DNA of 46,729 nucleotides, taken from CALSPH01 sp041690035. GTDB lineage: Bacteria > Bacteroidota > Bacteroidia > NS11-12g > UBA955. The stretch is from the NCBI GenBank assembly GCA_041690035.1, contig JBDNFC010000010.1:1-46729 (forward strand). Direction: 5' to 3'. The stretch's first letter is position 1. The number at the start of each line of letters is the position of its first letter. Below the pieces are notes generated by a model. The model was not told the origin of the DNA, searched no databases, and saw nothing but the letters and a program-made list of their open reading frames with translations. Made by a program: the position numbers and the translations under genes. This document shows positions 16,572-25,645 of this stretch, one piece after another.

Positions 16572-16881
16572 TTTCATAGTTAGTGTCCACCTCATTTCTT
16601 TCAATTCTGCTTAATCCTTGAACTGAATTACCTAGGTTTTCTTCTGGCAATATACTTTATAATTACATTTTATTATCATTTGATTACAACTGCCACTAAA
16701 ATTGGTTACAAAGCTAAATCTCTAAGTCTTGCGCACATATTTGATTAAGCTTTTACGAGCAACAAAGTGTTAAACAAAAATTAAATTTTAAAGCAACGCA
16801 ATTTTTTCAAAATAAAATATCGAAAATTTGGAAATTAGATTTTTTTATTTTTTTTTTGCAGAAATATTTAAAATTACCATT

Positions 16882-17242
16882 ATGAGAACCATCAAATTAC
16901 TATTTTGCATTAGTGCCTTAAGCTTTGCTTTTGGCCAACTAAAAGCGCAAAAAATTGTGAATAATGCTGAGTTTTTCTTCGCCAACAATCAGTCTGCAAG
17001 TTTTGTAAAAATTACACGCTATGCAACGCAGCCAAACCTTGGGTATATTTCCAAACTCCACCAATAAACAGTTCACTATAGATTGGCCACAACAAAATGG
17101 GGCTGCTCAAATCTCAGTTTATGACCCTAATGGAAAAGTGTTTCTACAAAAACCTGATTTAAATGCGGAAGGTTTAACCGTTTCTGTGGAGTAATACCGG
17201 TGTAATGATAAATTTTATTTAGGTGTTTTTACTCTTCTTTAA
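16882..17242 (+). pseudogene. Decayed T9SS-secreted protein: signal peptide plus broken sorting domain
   Basis: From ATG 16882 a signal peptide is read (MRTIKLLFCISALSFAFGQL, then KAQ). The frame stops at 17065-17067. One frame over, from about 17035, the DNA encodes a recognisable type A sorting domain: LGIFPNSTNKQFTIDW, then AAQISVYDPNGKVFLQ, then LNAEGLTVSV. An in-frame TAA interrupts at 17192-17194. The same frame then continues with KFYLGVFTLL to a stop at 17240-17242, like the usual final strand (GIYFLRVYT-type). So there is at least one frameshift and one nonsense codon. Only about 50 residues separate signal and sorting domain, so the cargo region is lost or was never large. Confidence 0.7.
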
Positions 17243-17385
17243 ATAACAGCGTATATTTATCCTATTCCAATCATTATCAATAATTTCTTGAGAGCGCTCA
17301 ATTTTACTCATTTTTTTTGACAGATAACCATAAAAAAAGCTGACAATAAAAGAGGTATTATAATATATTTAATATTGGAACAAAA

Positions 17386-17988
17386 CTAATGACTTTTCTT
17401 TTGAAACTTGTCATTGCTTTGCAATATTGAGTTTAGCCAATTATTCATAATAACATGACCCTTTTCTGTCAAAAATGATTCTGGGTGAAATTGCAAGCCA
17501 TAAATAGGCAAATATTTATGTTGAAATGCCATCACAAAATTATTATAATCTGCAATAATTTTTAAGGGTGAGTTTTTTATTTCATCAACAGTTATACCCC
17601 AACTATGATATAATCCCACTTTTAGCTCATCTTTTATTCCTTTAAAAAGTAAGTTATTGTTTGAGTAATTGATTGAGGCACAATATCCATGATTAGGATT
17701 AGGAAGATTGGTTAGTTTCATTCCTATATATTCTGCAATTGCTTGATGCCCAAGGCATATACCTAAAATGGGTTTTTGGTTTAATTTAGTATTTAAAAAC
17801 TGCTGCATTAATTCCTTCTCTTTTGGCAATCCTGCTCCTGGAGATAAAATATATGCATCGGCATTAGGAATCTGATTAGACCAAGAATGCGGCAGCACCT
17901 TAGGATTTTTAATGCCTAAATGGCGTAATAATTCTACCAAATTATAGGTAAAAGAATCATTATTATCTAAAATTACTATACGGGTCAA
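17386..17988 (-). CDS. pabA: Aminodeoxychorismate synthase, glutamine amidotransferase component
   Basis: This 200-residue class I glutamine amidotransferase hydrolyses glutamine and passes ammonia to PabB for 4-amino-4-deoxychorismate (folate) synthesis. The N-terminal start ILDNNDSFTYNLV is canonical. The nucleophile Cys78 is in GICLGHQ and the His168-x-Glu170 pair is in FHPESF. I chose TTG 17988. The longer frame to 18105 would begin inside pabB and upstream of this gene's own promoter, and the family normally begins at this point. TrpG is nearly indistinguishable and could be shared, but the divergent pabB partner favours PabA. Confidence 0.88.
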   Translation of the reverse strand: MTRIVILDNNDSFTYNLVELLRHLGIKNPKVLPHSWSNQIPNADAYILSPGAGLPKEKELMQQFLNTKLNQKPILGICLGHQAIAEYIGMKLTNLPNPNHGYCASINYSNNNLLFKGIKDELKVGLYHSWGITVDEIKNSPLKIIADYNNFVMAFQHKYLPIYGLQFHPESFLTEKGHVIMNNWLNSILQSNDKFQKKSH

Positions 17989-17998
17989 TATTTGAATA

Positions 17999-18006
17999 TA
18001 AATTTG
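17999..18006 (+). promoter_or_regulatory. -7 promoter box for pabB
   Basis: TAAATTTG matches TAnnTTTG and lies 10 bases before ATG 18017. It sits two bases from the oppositely oriented pabA box, so both polymerases would need the same DNA. Confidence 0.6.
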
Positions 18007-18008
18007 CA

Positions 18009-18040
18009 CAAAAATAATGAAAGAATCAAAATTTGAGCAA
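18009..18040 (-). promoter_or_regulatory. Promoter for pabA inside the pabB 5' end
   Basis: On the minus strand, TTG (18040-18038), 21 bases, then TATTTTTG (18016-18009). It leads to the pabA TTG start 20 bases further on. The box covers the expected pabB transcription start and the -33 element lies inside the pabB coding sequence. Confidence 0.65.
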
Positions 18041-18985
18041 ATGAATTTTTTAGGTGCTAAACGTACTCCATTTTTATTTTTTATTAATTTTAATAAAGAT
18101 AACATTTTGATTTACTTACCCAGCGAGCTCGTCAAAAATGATATAGAAATAGATTTTCCAAGTTTCAAAACTCCATCCATGCCTTTGCTTGAGAAAAAAC
18201 CAATTGTATTTGAAAAAAAACCAATAAGTTTCGAAAATTATTTATTAAAATATCATAAAGTAAATGCTGCAATTAAATCTGGAAACACGTATTTGTTAAA
18301 TTTGACACAAAAAACTCCTATAAGTTGCAATTTGAGCTTAAATGAAATTTATCAATCTGCTAACAGCTTATTTAAAGTAAGGTATGCAAAAGAATGGCTT
18401 TTTTTTTCACCCGAAAAATTTATAACAATCGAAAAGAATAAATTGACCACCTACCCAATGAAAGGTACAATTGACGCTAGTATGCCCAATGCAGAAGCAT
18501 TAATTTTAGGAAACAAAAAAGAGACAAGCGAGCACAATACGATTATAGACTTATTGCGTAACGACATAAGTATAGTTGGCAAACAGACTAAGGTTGAAAA
18601 ATATCGTTTTGTTTCAGAGATAAATACCAATGAGGGTAAATTGCTTCAAGTATCTTCAGCTATTAGCGCTATTCTAAGTTCTAATTGGAAAAATAAAATT
18701 GGCACTATACTAGATAAACTTACCCCAGCAGGGAGCATAACAGGTGCACCAAAGCCAAAAACCACCGAATTAATTAAACAGATAGAAAATTATGAAAGGG
18801 GTTTTTATACTGGCATTAGCGGTTATTTTGATGGCAACAAGCTAGAAACCTGTGTGAATATTAGATTTATTGAAAACACAGAAGGTGGAATGGTATTTAA
18901 AAGTGGTGGTGGAATACATTTGCTTAGCGATCCTAAAGAAGAATATGAAGAGATGATAAAAAAAGTTTATCTCCCATTTTTATAA
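18017..18985 (+). CDS. pabB: Aminodeoxychorismate synthase component I
   Basis: This 322-residue chorismate-binding enzyme makes 4-amino-4-deoxychorismate from chorismate with ammonia from PabA. It is a short form: the N-terminal region is reduced to about 80 residues and the rest is the chorismate-binding core. Core motifs are SGNTYLLNLT near 88, the Mg-binding-region stretch LLRNDIS near 181, PAGSITGAPKPKT near 237 and GFYTGISGYFDG near 260. The Pro-Ala-Gly-Ser-x-Thr-Gly-Ala-Pro-Lys block is typical of PabB and of isochorismate/anthranilate relatives. Pairing with the divergent amidotransferase supports folate rather than tryptophan synthesis, and no trp genes are nearby. Confidence 0.88.
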   Translation: MKESKFEQMNFLGAKRTPFLFFINFNKDNILIYLPSELVKNDIEIDFPSFKTPSMPLLEKKPIVFEKKPISFENYLLKYHKVNAAIKSGNTYLLNLTQKTPISCNLSLNEIYQSANSLFKVRYAKEWLFFSPEKFITIEKNKLTTYPMKGTIDASMPNAEALILGNKKETSEHNTIIDLLRNDISIVGKQTKVEKYRFVSEINTNEGKLLQVSSAISAILSSNWKNKIGTILDKLTPAGSITGAPKPKTTELIKQIENYERGFYTGISGYFDGNKLETCVNIRFIENTEGGMVFKSGGGIHLLSDPKEEYEEMIKKVYLPFL

Positions 18986-19029
18986 TCATTATTGTAAAAG
19001 AGATAATTTTTGACTTGCTTTGCAGCAAG

Positions 19030-20100
19030 ATGAGAAAAGAAAGCAAAAAATTTTTAACTACCTATTTAAACAATCCATCGCCCACTGGTTTTGAGGCAAG
19101 CGGTCAAAAAATTTGGTTAGAATACCTGCGACCATATATTGATGAACATTTTGTAGATACTTATGGCACCGCTGTTGGGGTAATTAATCCTGGGCAAAAA
19201 TATAAAGTAGTTATTGAAGCACATTCAGACGAAATTGCATGGTTTGTTAATTATATTGATAAAAGTGGCTATATTTATGTGATCAGAAATGGAGGAAGCG
19301 ACCATACCATAGCGCCAAGTATGAGGGTAAATTTACATACTAAAAAAGGGATGGTTTCTGGAATATTTGGATGGCCTGCCATTCATGTGAGAAAGCCAAA
19401 TACAGAGAAAGTTCCAGAGTTGGAGTCCTTATTTATTGATGTAGGATGCAGTAGCAAAGAAGAAGTAGAGAAATTGGGAATACACGTAGGAACTGTTGCC
19501 ACATTTATAGATGGAATGATGGATTTGAATAAAGATTATTTAGTATGCAGGGCTTTAGATAACAGAATTGGAGGCTTTATGATAGCAGAAGTAGCAAGAA
19601 AAATAAAGGAGGAAAAAACCAAGTTGCCTTTTTCGCTTTATATTGTAAATAGTGTGCAAGAAGAAATAGGATTGAGAGGGGCAGAGATGATTTCAAGAAC
19701 AATAAGGCCTAATGTTGCTATTTGCACAGATGTTTGTCATGATACCACTTCGCCAGTATATAATCCAAAGGCACAGGGAGATCAAGCATGTGGCAAAGGA
19801 CCTGTTCTTACCTATGGCCCTGCTGTACAAAATAATTTATTAAATTTAATTATTGAAGCGGCAGTAGAGGCAAAAATTCCTTTTCAAAGAGCGGCAGCTT
19901 CAAGGAGCACAGGCACTGATACAGACGCTTTTGCCTATTCTGCCGAAGGTGTGGCAAGTGCGCTTATTTCTCTGCCTCTAAAATATATGCACACAACTGT
20001 AGAAACTGTTCATTATAAAGATATTGATTATACTATTGATTTAATGTATGCTGCGTTAAGAAAAATAAAAAAGGATCAAGATTTTAGATACCTAAAATAG
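19030..20100 (+). CDS. M42 family metallo-aminopeptidase
   Basis: This 356-residue dinuclear metal aminopeptidase (glutamyl aminopeptidase/tetrahedral TET family) trims short peptides in the cytoplasm. Metal ligands and catalytic residues are visible: His in IEAHSDEIAW near 66, Asp in RALDNRIGG near 178, the Glu-Glu pair in VQEEIGLRG near 211, Asp in CTDVCHD near 233 and the late His in KYMHTTVE near 320. I chose ATG 19030; a TTG 15 bases upstream extends the frame but has no support. It lies 44 bases after pabB, and the next gene starts 1 base after its stop. Confidence 0.9.
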   Translation: MRKESKKFLTTYLNNPSPTGFEASGQKIWLEYLRPYIDEHFVDTYGTAVGVINPGQKYKVVIEAHSDEIAWFVNYIDKSGYIYVIRNGGSDHTIAPSMRVNLHTKKGMVSGIFGWPAIHVRKPNTEKVPELESLFIDVGCSSKEEVEKLGIHVGTVATFIDGMMDLNKDYLVCRALDNRIGGFMIAEVARKIKEEKTKLPFSLYIVNSVQEEIGLRGAEMISRTIRPNVAICTDVCHDTTSPVYNPKAQGDQACGKGPVLTYGPAVQNNLLNLIIEAAVEAKIPFQRAAASRSTGTDTDAFAYSAEGVASALISLPLKYMHTTVETVHYKDIDYTIDLMYAALRKIKKDQDFRYLK

Positions 20101-20101
20101 T

Positions 20102-20977
20102 ATGTTTAAGCAAAGATTGATATTTTACGCTTCTTATCCCTTTATTTTAATTATAAATATCAATCCTAAATTTAGTTTCAGGCTTTTACAGCCAGTACTC
20201 TATTTTTTGTTATATTCGGTAATAAAATACAGAAGAAAGATAGTGATTGATAATATCAACCGTTGTTTTAAAGATAAAAAACAAAATTTAATTACAGCTA
20301 AAAAGTATTATAAGCACTTAAGCAGAATTATCTTAGAGCCCTTATTAACAAAAGGGTACAGCAAAAACTATTTATGTAAACATGTTATTGTACCCAATAA
20401 CATGCTAGATTCTTATTATGATCGAGACAAATCTGTATTTTTAATCCTAGGTCATTGCAATAATTGGGAGTGGCTGTGCACCACAGCTCCATTTCATTCA
20501 AAATATAAACCAATGGCTGTATACAAAAAAATGAGCAATCCATTTTTTGAACGATTGATAAATAATGCAAGGCAAAAGTATGGCACCCAATGCATAGAAA
20601 TGAGACAAATTCAACGCGTAATTTTAGAAAAAATTAGGCAAAAAGAATCCTTTGTATGCAGTTTTATAGCAGATCAGGTGCCAGTAAATGATAATGTGGG
20701 GACTGCAATTTTTTTTGGACAGCCTATGTATTTTTATGATGGATATATAAAGCTTGCAAAAAAAATAAAGGCAGTGCTCATTTACACAGAATGTAAAATG
20801 GATGGCAATACAAATATATTTACACCCGTATTAATGCACGATTTTGAAGAGGCAGACATCAGTGTGGAAGAATGCACGCAAAAATTTGCAAGTTTATTAG
20901 AAAAAAACATTCGTGAGCAACCATTTAATTGGCTGTGGAGCCACAATAGATGGAAGCGAATGCCTTTTAAAGACTAG
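20102..20977 (+). CDS. LpxL/HtrB-like lipid A acyltransferase
   Basis: This 291-residue inner-membrane-associated acyltransferase would add a secondary acyl chain to lipid A or a similar lipid. The catalytic HxxxxE motif is seen as GHCNNWEW near residue 117, the classic HxxNWE form. An N-terminal hydrophobic segment (about 8-45) gives membrane attachment. Conserved SFIADQVP near 192 and FFGQPMYF near 206 correspond to the D-Q-x-P and FFG-x-P blocks of the family. The start lies one base after the M42 stop, so co-transcription is likely. Ornithine-lipid or flexirubin-type acyltransferases share this fold, so the exact acceptor is open. Confidence 0.85.
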   Translation: MFKQRLIFYASYPFILIININPKFSFRLLQPVLYFLLYSVIKYRRKIVIDNINRCFKDKKQNLITAKKYYKHLSRIILEPLLTKGYSKNYLCKHVIVPNNMLDSYYDRDKSVFLILGHCNNWEWLCTTAPFHSKYKPMAVYKKMSNPFFERLINNARQKYGTQCIEMRQIQRVILEKIRQKESFVCSFIADQVPVNDNVGTAIFFGQPMYFYDGYIKLAKKIKAVLIYTECKMDGNTNIFTPVLMHDFEEADISVEECTQKFASLLEKNIREQPFNWLWSHNRWKRMPFKD

Positions 20978-20982
20978 TGATA

Positions 20983-22548
20983 TTAGAACGGTGCTTCTTC
21001 GATATCCGCTCCGGTTTCAAAATCATCTGCTGCTAATTGAGTATTCTGATGCATAATTTGAAGAGGGTCTTGTTCTAGGCTATTATTCATTTTAGATTCT
21101 CTAGTTGTGGATCCAAAGCCTTCAGAAATGTGGTTATAATCATATTCTGAAGCACTTAGGTCAGCAAATTTAGCTAAATGATTCACAAATCTTACTGTTG
21201 CAATGCCGGTTGGCCCATTTCTATGCTTTTCTACAATTACTTCACCCAAGCCAGCAGTAGAATTTCCATTTTGATCCTCTGTTAATTTATAATATTCTGC
21301 TCTGTAAATAAATGCAACTATATCTGCATCTTGCTCTATAGATCCAGATTCTCTTAAATCGCTTAACAATGGTTTTTTTTCACTTCTTTTTTCTACCTCC
21401 CTGCTAAGCTGTGCTAATGCAATTACAGGTATATTTAGCTCTTTGGCTAATCCTTTTAATGACCTAGAGATATAAGATATTTCTTGTTCTCTATTGCCAG
21501 CATTTTTATCGTCACTGCGCATAAGTTGCAAGTAATCTACTATAACCATTTCTAAATTATGCTGCGATTTTAACCGTCTGCATTTTGCTTTAAATTCTAA
21601 AATAGAAATACCTGGTGTATCATCTATAAATATTTTAGCATTAGAGAGTGATTCAATTTTTGAATTGATTTGCTGCCATTCGTATTCCTGAAGATCACCT
21701 CTTTTAATTTTCTCAGAAGAAATTTCACTTTCCATAGATATTAGCCTTGTAACTAGCTGCACAGATGACATCTCTAAGGAGAAAATAGCCACACTTTTTT
21801 TATAATCTATAGCTGCATTTCTCAAAACAGCAAGGGCAAAGGATGTTTTGCCCATACCTGGCCTAGCTGCCACAATAATTAAATCAGAATTTTGCCAGCC
21901 TGCAGTAAGGTTATCTAAGCTAGAAAATCCGCTTCCAATGCCTGTAATTCCGCCTTCATCATTTTTGCGGTTTTCCATTTCTGTTACAGCTTTTTTTATT
22001 AAATCATCAATGCTAGAAAAAGTTCTTTTAATAGATTTTTCTTTTATTTCAAAAAACTTCTTTTCGGCCTGATCTAACAGTTCAAATGCATCTGTTCCTG
22101 GCTCATAAGCTAACTCTGCAATAGAATTACTTACCTTTATTAACTCTCTTTGAATAAATTTTTGGGTAACAATATGCGCATGAAATTTAACATTGGCGCC
22201 AGAAGATAGCCTATTGGTGAGCTTAGCAATGTAATATGCTCCACCAACTTTTTCTAATTGCTCCCTTTTTCTAAGCATATCAGTAACAGTTAATATATCG
22301 GCAGGTGTGCCATCATTGTATAAATCTCTTATTGCAGCAAATACATACTGATTGGCGGTAACATAAAAACTTTCTGGACTTAATATGTCCATTACTTCAG
22401 AGAGCGAATCTCTATCCAACATTAACGCTCCTAAAACGGCTTCTTCTAGGTCTTTTGCTTGTGGGGGCAATTTTCCACCTTCTAAAGCTTGTGAAAAATA
22501 TTGCTCGTTATCTTGTTCTAATTTATTTTTCCTTGTATTTATTACCAC
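20983..22548 (-). CDS. dnaB: Replicative DNA helicase
   Basis: This 521-residue hexameric 5'-3' helicase unwinds DNA at the replication fork. The N-terminal DnaB domain (about 28-130, PQAKDLEEAVLGALMLD) precedes the RecA-like ATPase. Walker A is AARPGMGKTSFAL near 229, then the Walker B-like VIVDYLQLM near 345, and the late RESGSIEQDAD loop near 403 with the arginine finger region following. No intein is present. The start is GTG (22548-22546); no ATG is available before residue 40. It lies only 4 bases from its own -7 box, so the message is probably leaderless. Its 3' end faces lpxL with a gap of 5 bases. Confidence 0.95.
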   Translation of the reverse strand: MVINTRKNKLEQDNEQYFSQALEGGKLPPQAKDLEEAVLGALMLDRDSLSEVMDILSPESFYVTANQYVFAAIRDLYNDGTPADILTVTDMLRKREQLEKVGGAYYIAKLTNRLSSGANVKFHAHIVTQKFIQRELIKVSNSIAELAYEPGTDAFELLDQAEKKFFEIKEKSIKRTFSSIDDLIKKAVTEMENRKNDEGGITGIGSGFSSLDNLTAGWQNSDLIIVAARPGMGKTSFALAVLRNAAIDYKKSVAIFSLEMSSVQLVTRLISMESEISSEKIKRGDLQEYEWQQINSKIESLSNAKIFIDDTPGISILEFKAKCRRLKSQHNLEMVIVDYLQLMRSDDKNAGNREQEISYISRSLKGLAKELNIPVIALAQLSREVEKRSEKKPLLSDLRESGSIEQDADIVAFIYRAEYYKLTEDQNGNSTAGLGEVIVEKHRNGPTGIATVRFVNHLAKFADLSASEYDYNHISEGFGSTTRESKMNNSLEQDPLQIMHQNTQLAADDFETGADIEEAPF

Positions 22549-22552
22549 TTCA

Positions 22553-22583
22553 CAAATGTAGGTATATAGAAAGGATATCTCAA
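22553..22583 (-). promoter_or_regulatory. dnaB promoter, full bipartite
   Basis: On the minus strand, TTG (22583-22581), exactly 20 bases, then TACATTTG (22560-22553). The box ends 4 bases before the GTG start codon. This is one of the best promoter matches in the window. Confidence 0.75.
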
Positions 22584-23002
22584 TTCATTTTTTTACAATT
22601 CAAAGAATAAAAATGTTATGCACATCATTTCTACTTTTGTTAAAAATTTGTTAACAAGCTCATGTCTATCCACATTTTAAATAATATCATGCCCAATATG
22701 CCATTTTGTCTTTAGGTTTTTTTTAATCTCAAAATATCAATTTATTAGCAAAATCATCACGTTTAAAAATAATACTTATATAAATAGCTTAATAACAATT
22801 ACTTGCACGATTATTTTATTAAAAGATTTAAAACAATTTATAATTTAACCGTTTAAATAGTCCGACATAAAGGCACGGTTATTAAATGAAAACAATAAGG
22901 GCATGGCTTATGTTATTATATTCTAAAATAATTGCACATAAATATGTTGTTAATATTTTTTGTTTTTAAACAGAAATTATTTTCCACAAAAATTACAAAG
23001 TT
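22561..23002. other. dnaB-clpC divergent intergenic region
   Basis: There is no coding frame. It holds the two outward promoters and three DnaA-box-like words: TTATGCACA (22616-22624), CTATCCACA (22666-22674) and TTTTCCACA (22980-22988). It also has the palindrome TTGTTAACAA (22648-22657), a TAACCGT/ACGGTTA dyad (22846-22852 with 22875-22881), and a hairpin with arms ATAAG/CTTAT near 22895-22911. It is very AT-rich. Confidence 0.55.
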
Positions 23003-23033
23003 TTGACTTAGCAATTAATTTATATTATTTTTG
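23003..23033 (+). promoter_or_regulatory. clpC promoter, full bipartite
   Basis: TTG (23003-23005), 20 bases, then TATTTTTG (23026-23033), 17 bases before ATG 23051. No CIRCE-type heat-shock element is seen nearby. Confidence 0.75.
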
Positions 23034-23050
23034 AATAAAGTTTATCAATT

Positions 23051-25621
23051 ATGGAAGCAAAATTTTCACCACGTGTAAAAGAGGTCATTCAATATAGCAG
23101 AGAAGAGGCTATTAGGTTGGGCCATGATTACATTGGCACAGAGCATTTACTATTAGGCATTATAAGAGAAGGAGAGGGAAAGGCAATAAAAAACCTTAAA
23201 GTCTTAGATATTGATGTTTTAAGGTTAAAAAAAGCAATAGAAGACAATATTAAATCTACCAGCACACATTCAGCAAATTTAGGAAATATTCCGCTAACCA
23301 AGCAAGCTGAAAAAGCTTTGAAAATAACATATTTAGAAGCAAAAATTTTTAAAGCAGATATTATTGGAACAGAGCATTTGCTTTTATCAATATTAAGAGA
23401 TGAAGACAATATAGCCAGTCAAATATTAAATCAATTTGCAGTTACTTACGAAGTTTTTAAATCAAGTTTAGAGGGAGGGTTTTCGTCAAATGAAGAGTTA
23501 GATGAATTTATGAACGATATAAATAACGAAATTCCAAACGAGGAAACCCCAGAAGACTTTTATAAAGAAGAAAAAAGAAAAGATGAGGAGCGAACCATCG
23601 GAAATAAAGGGCGTTCTAAAACTCCTGTATTAGACAATTTTGGCAGAGATTTAACAAAATCTGCAGAAGAAGGAAAACTTGACCCAATTGTTGGGCGTGA
23701 AAAAGAGATAGAACGTGTATCTCAAATATTAAGCAGAAGAAAAAAGAATAATCCCGTATTAATTGGGGAACCGGGTGTGGGTAAAACCGCAATAGCAGAA
23801 GGATTGGCTTTGCGAATTATTCAAAGAAAGGTGAGCAGGGTATTATTTAACAAAAGAGTGGTAATGCTAGATTTGGCAAGTTTGGTTGCTGGTACCAAAT
23901 ACCGTGGACAGTTTGAAGAAAGGATGAAAGCGGTGATGACTGAGCTAGAAAAATCTGATGATGTAATCTTATTTATTGATGAAATACATACATTAGTTGG
24001 AGCCGGAGGCGCTAGTGGCAGCTTAGACGCATCAAATATGTTTAAACCAGCATTGGCAAGGGGCGAAATTCAATGTATAGGTGCAACAACATTAGATGAG
24101 TATAGACAATATATTGAAAAAGATGGTGCATTAGAAAGAAGGTTTCAATCTGTAATGATAGAGCCTGCCACACCTGATGAAACGTTTGAAATATTAAATA
24201 ATATCAAAGAAAAGTACGAAATTCATCACTCTGTAACCTATACTCAAGAGGCAATAAAAGCTTGTGTAGAAATGAGTACACGTTATATGTCAGACAGGCA
24301 TTTACCAGATAAGGCGATAGATGTGTTGGACGAAGTGGGTGCTAGAGTGCATATTTCTAACATTCATGTTCCAAAGGAAATTATAGATTTAGAAAATGCT
24401 ATAGAAGAGGTAAAGGATTTAAAGAATAAAGTTGTAAAATCGCAAAAATACGAGGAAGCAGCAAGATTAAGGGATGATGAGAAAAAACTCCTTGCAAAAC
24501 TAGAAAAGGCAAAGCAAACTTGGGAAGAAGAAACTACAGGAAACAGGTATGAAGTTACAGAGGACGATGTAGCAGAGGTAATAAGCATGATGACCGGTAT
24601 TCCTGCAAAAAGAATAGCACAAAGCGAAGGAAATAAGTTGCTTAGCATGGCAGAGGATTTACAAAACAGAGTTATTGGTCAAGAAAAAGCAGTGGGCAAG
24701 TTATCTAAAGCTATACAAAGAACCAGGGCAGGATTAAAGGATCCAAATAAACCAATTGGAAGTTTTATTTTCTTAGGACCCACAGGTGTAGGAAAAACAG
24801 AATTAGCAAAGGCACTTAGCCAATACATGTTTGATTCAGAAGACGCATTATTGCGCATTGACATGAGTGAATACATGGAAAAATTTGCAGTTTCTAGACT
24901 TGTTGGTGCACCTCCAGGATATGTGGGGTATGAAGAGGGAGGCCTTTTAACCGAAAAAGTAAGAAGAAAACCCTACTCTGTTATTTTGTTTGATGAGATT
25001 GAAAAAGCACACCCAGATGTTTTTAACCTAATGCTGCAAGTATTAGACGAAGGTTTCTTGACAGATAGTTTAGGCAGAAGAATTGATTTTAGAAATTCAG
25101 TAATTATTATGACGAGTAATATTGGCAGCAGACAACTCAAAGACTTTGGTCAAGGTGTTGGATTTTCTACCAATGCAAAACAAAACCAAACAGAAGAATA
25201 TACAAAAAATGTAATAGAAGCTGCCTTAAAAAAATTCTTTTCACCCGAGTTTTTAAATAGAATAGATGACGTAATTGTATTTAATTCATTAGAAAAAACA
25301 GACATCATAAAAATACTAGATTTAACAATTGCAAAAATGTTAAAGAGGATTAAAAATCTTGGTTTTGAAATAAAATTAAGTGATAGCGCAAAAGAGTTTT
25401 TAGCCGATAAAGGTTTTGATAAAGATTTTGGAGCGCGACCACTATCGCGTGCTTTACAAAAATTCTTAGAAGATCCATTGGCTGAAGAAATATTAAAATC
25501 AAACCTTTCTAATGGTGATGTTATAAAAGTAGACCATGCAAAAGATGCATTAGAATTAACCCTAAAAATAACGAAAAAAAAGAAAGATAAAAAAGAGGAG
25601 AATAAGCAAGAAAATCCATAA
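23051..25621 (+). CDS. clpC: Clp protease ATP-binding subunit ClpC
   Basis: This 856-residue Hsp100 unfoldase feeds proteins to ClpP. Two N-terminal Clp_N repeats (about 1-145, each with the GTEHLLL motif) are followed by AAA-1 with Walker A GEPGVGKTA near 239. A middle UVR-like coiled coil (KSQKYEEAARLRDDEKKLL near 463) marks ClpC rather than ClpA or ClpB. AAA-2 has Walker A GPTGVGKTE near 576. The C-terminal tail is a run of Lys and Glu. No CtsR/McsAB genes adjoin, unlike in Bacillota. It is followed by a prenyl synthase after 24 bases and has its own strong promoter. Confidence 0.95.
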   Translation: MEAKFSPRVKEVIQYSREEAIRLGHDYIGTEHLLLGIIREGEGKAIKNLKVLDIDVLRLKKAIEDNIKSTSTHSANLGNIPLTKQAEKALKITYLEAKIFKADIIGTEHLLLSILRDEDNIASQILNQFAVTYEVFKSSLEGGFSSNEELDEFMNDINNEIPNEETPEDFYKEEKRKDEERTIGNKGRSKTPVLDNFGRDLTKSAEEGKLDPIVGREKEIERVSQILSRRKKNNPVLIGEPGVGKTAIAEGLALRIIQRKVSRVLFNKRVVMLDLASLVAGTKYRGQFEERMKAVMTELEKSDDVILFIDEIHTLVGAGGASGSLDASNMFKPALARGEIQCIGATTLDEYRQYIEKDGALERRFQSVMIEPATPDETFEILNNIKEKYEIHHSVTYTQEAIKACVEMSTRYMSDRHLPDKAIDVLDEVGARVHISNIHVPKEIIDLENAIEEVKDLKNKVVKSQKYEEAARLRDDEKKLLAKLEKAKQTWEEETTGNRYEVTEDDVAEVISMMTGIPAKRIAQSEGNKLLSMAEDLQNRVIGQEKAVGKLSKAIQRTRAGLKDPNKPIGSFIFLGPTGVGKTELAKALSQYMFDSEDALLRIDMSEYMEKFAVSRLVGAPPGYVGYEEGGLLTEKVRRKPYSVILFDEIEKAHPDVFNLMLQVLDEGFLTDSLGRRIDFRNSVIIMTSNIGSRQLKDFGQGVGFSTNAKQNQTEEYTKNVIEAALKKFFSPEFLNRIDDVIVFNSLEKTDIIKILDLTIAKMLKRIKNLGFEIKLSDSAKEFLADKGFDKDFGARPLSRALQKFLEDPLAEEILKSNLSNGDVIKVDHAKDALELTLKITKKKKDKKEENKQENP

Positions 25622-25645
25622 TCTTTCAAAGACATTAATACATTT

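Noticed and set aside
17989..18105. N-terminal extension of PabA
   Set aside because: It would overlap pabB and start upstream of the pabA promoter. The family begins at the ILDNNDSF segment, and the extra residues look like antisense of pabB.
22846..22881. TAACCGT/ACGGTTA dyad as a heat-shock element for clpC
   Set aside because: It does not match CIRCE or any heat-shock operator I know, and it lies more than 100 bases from the promoter.
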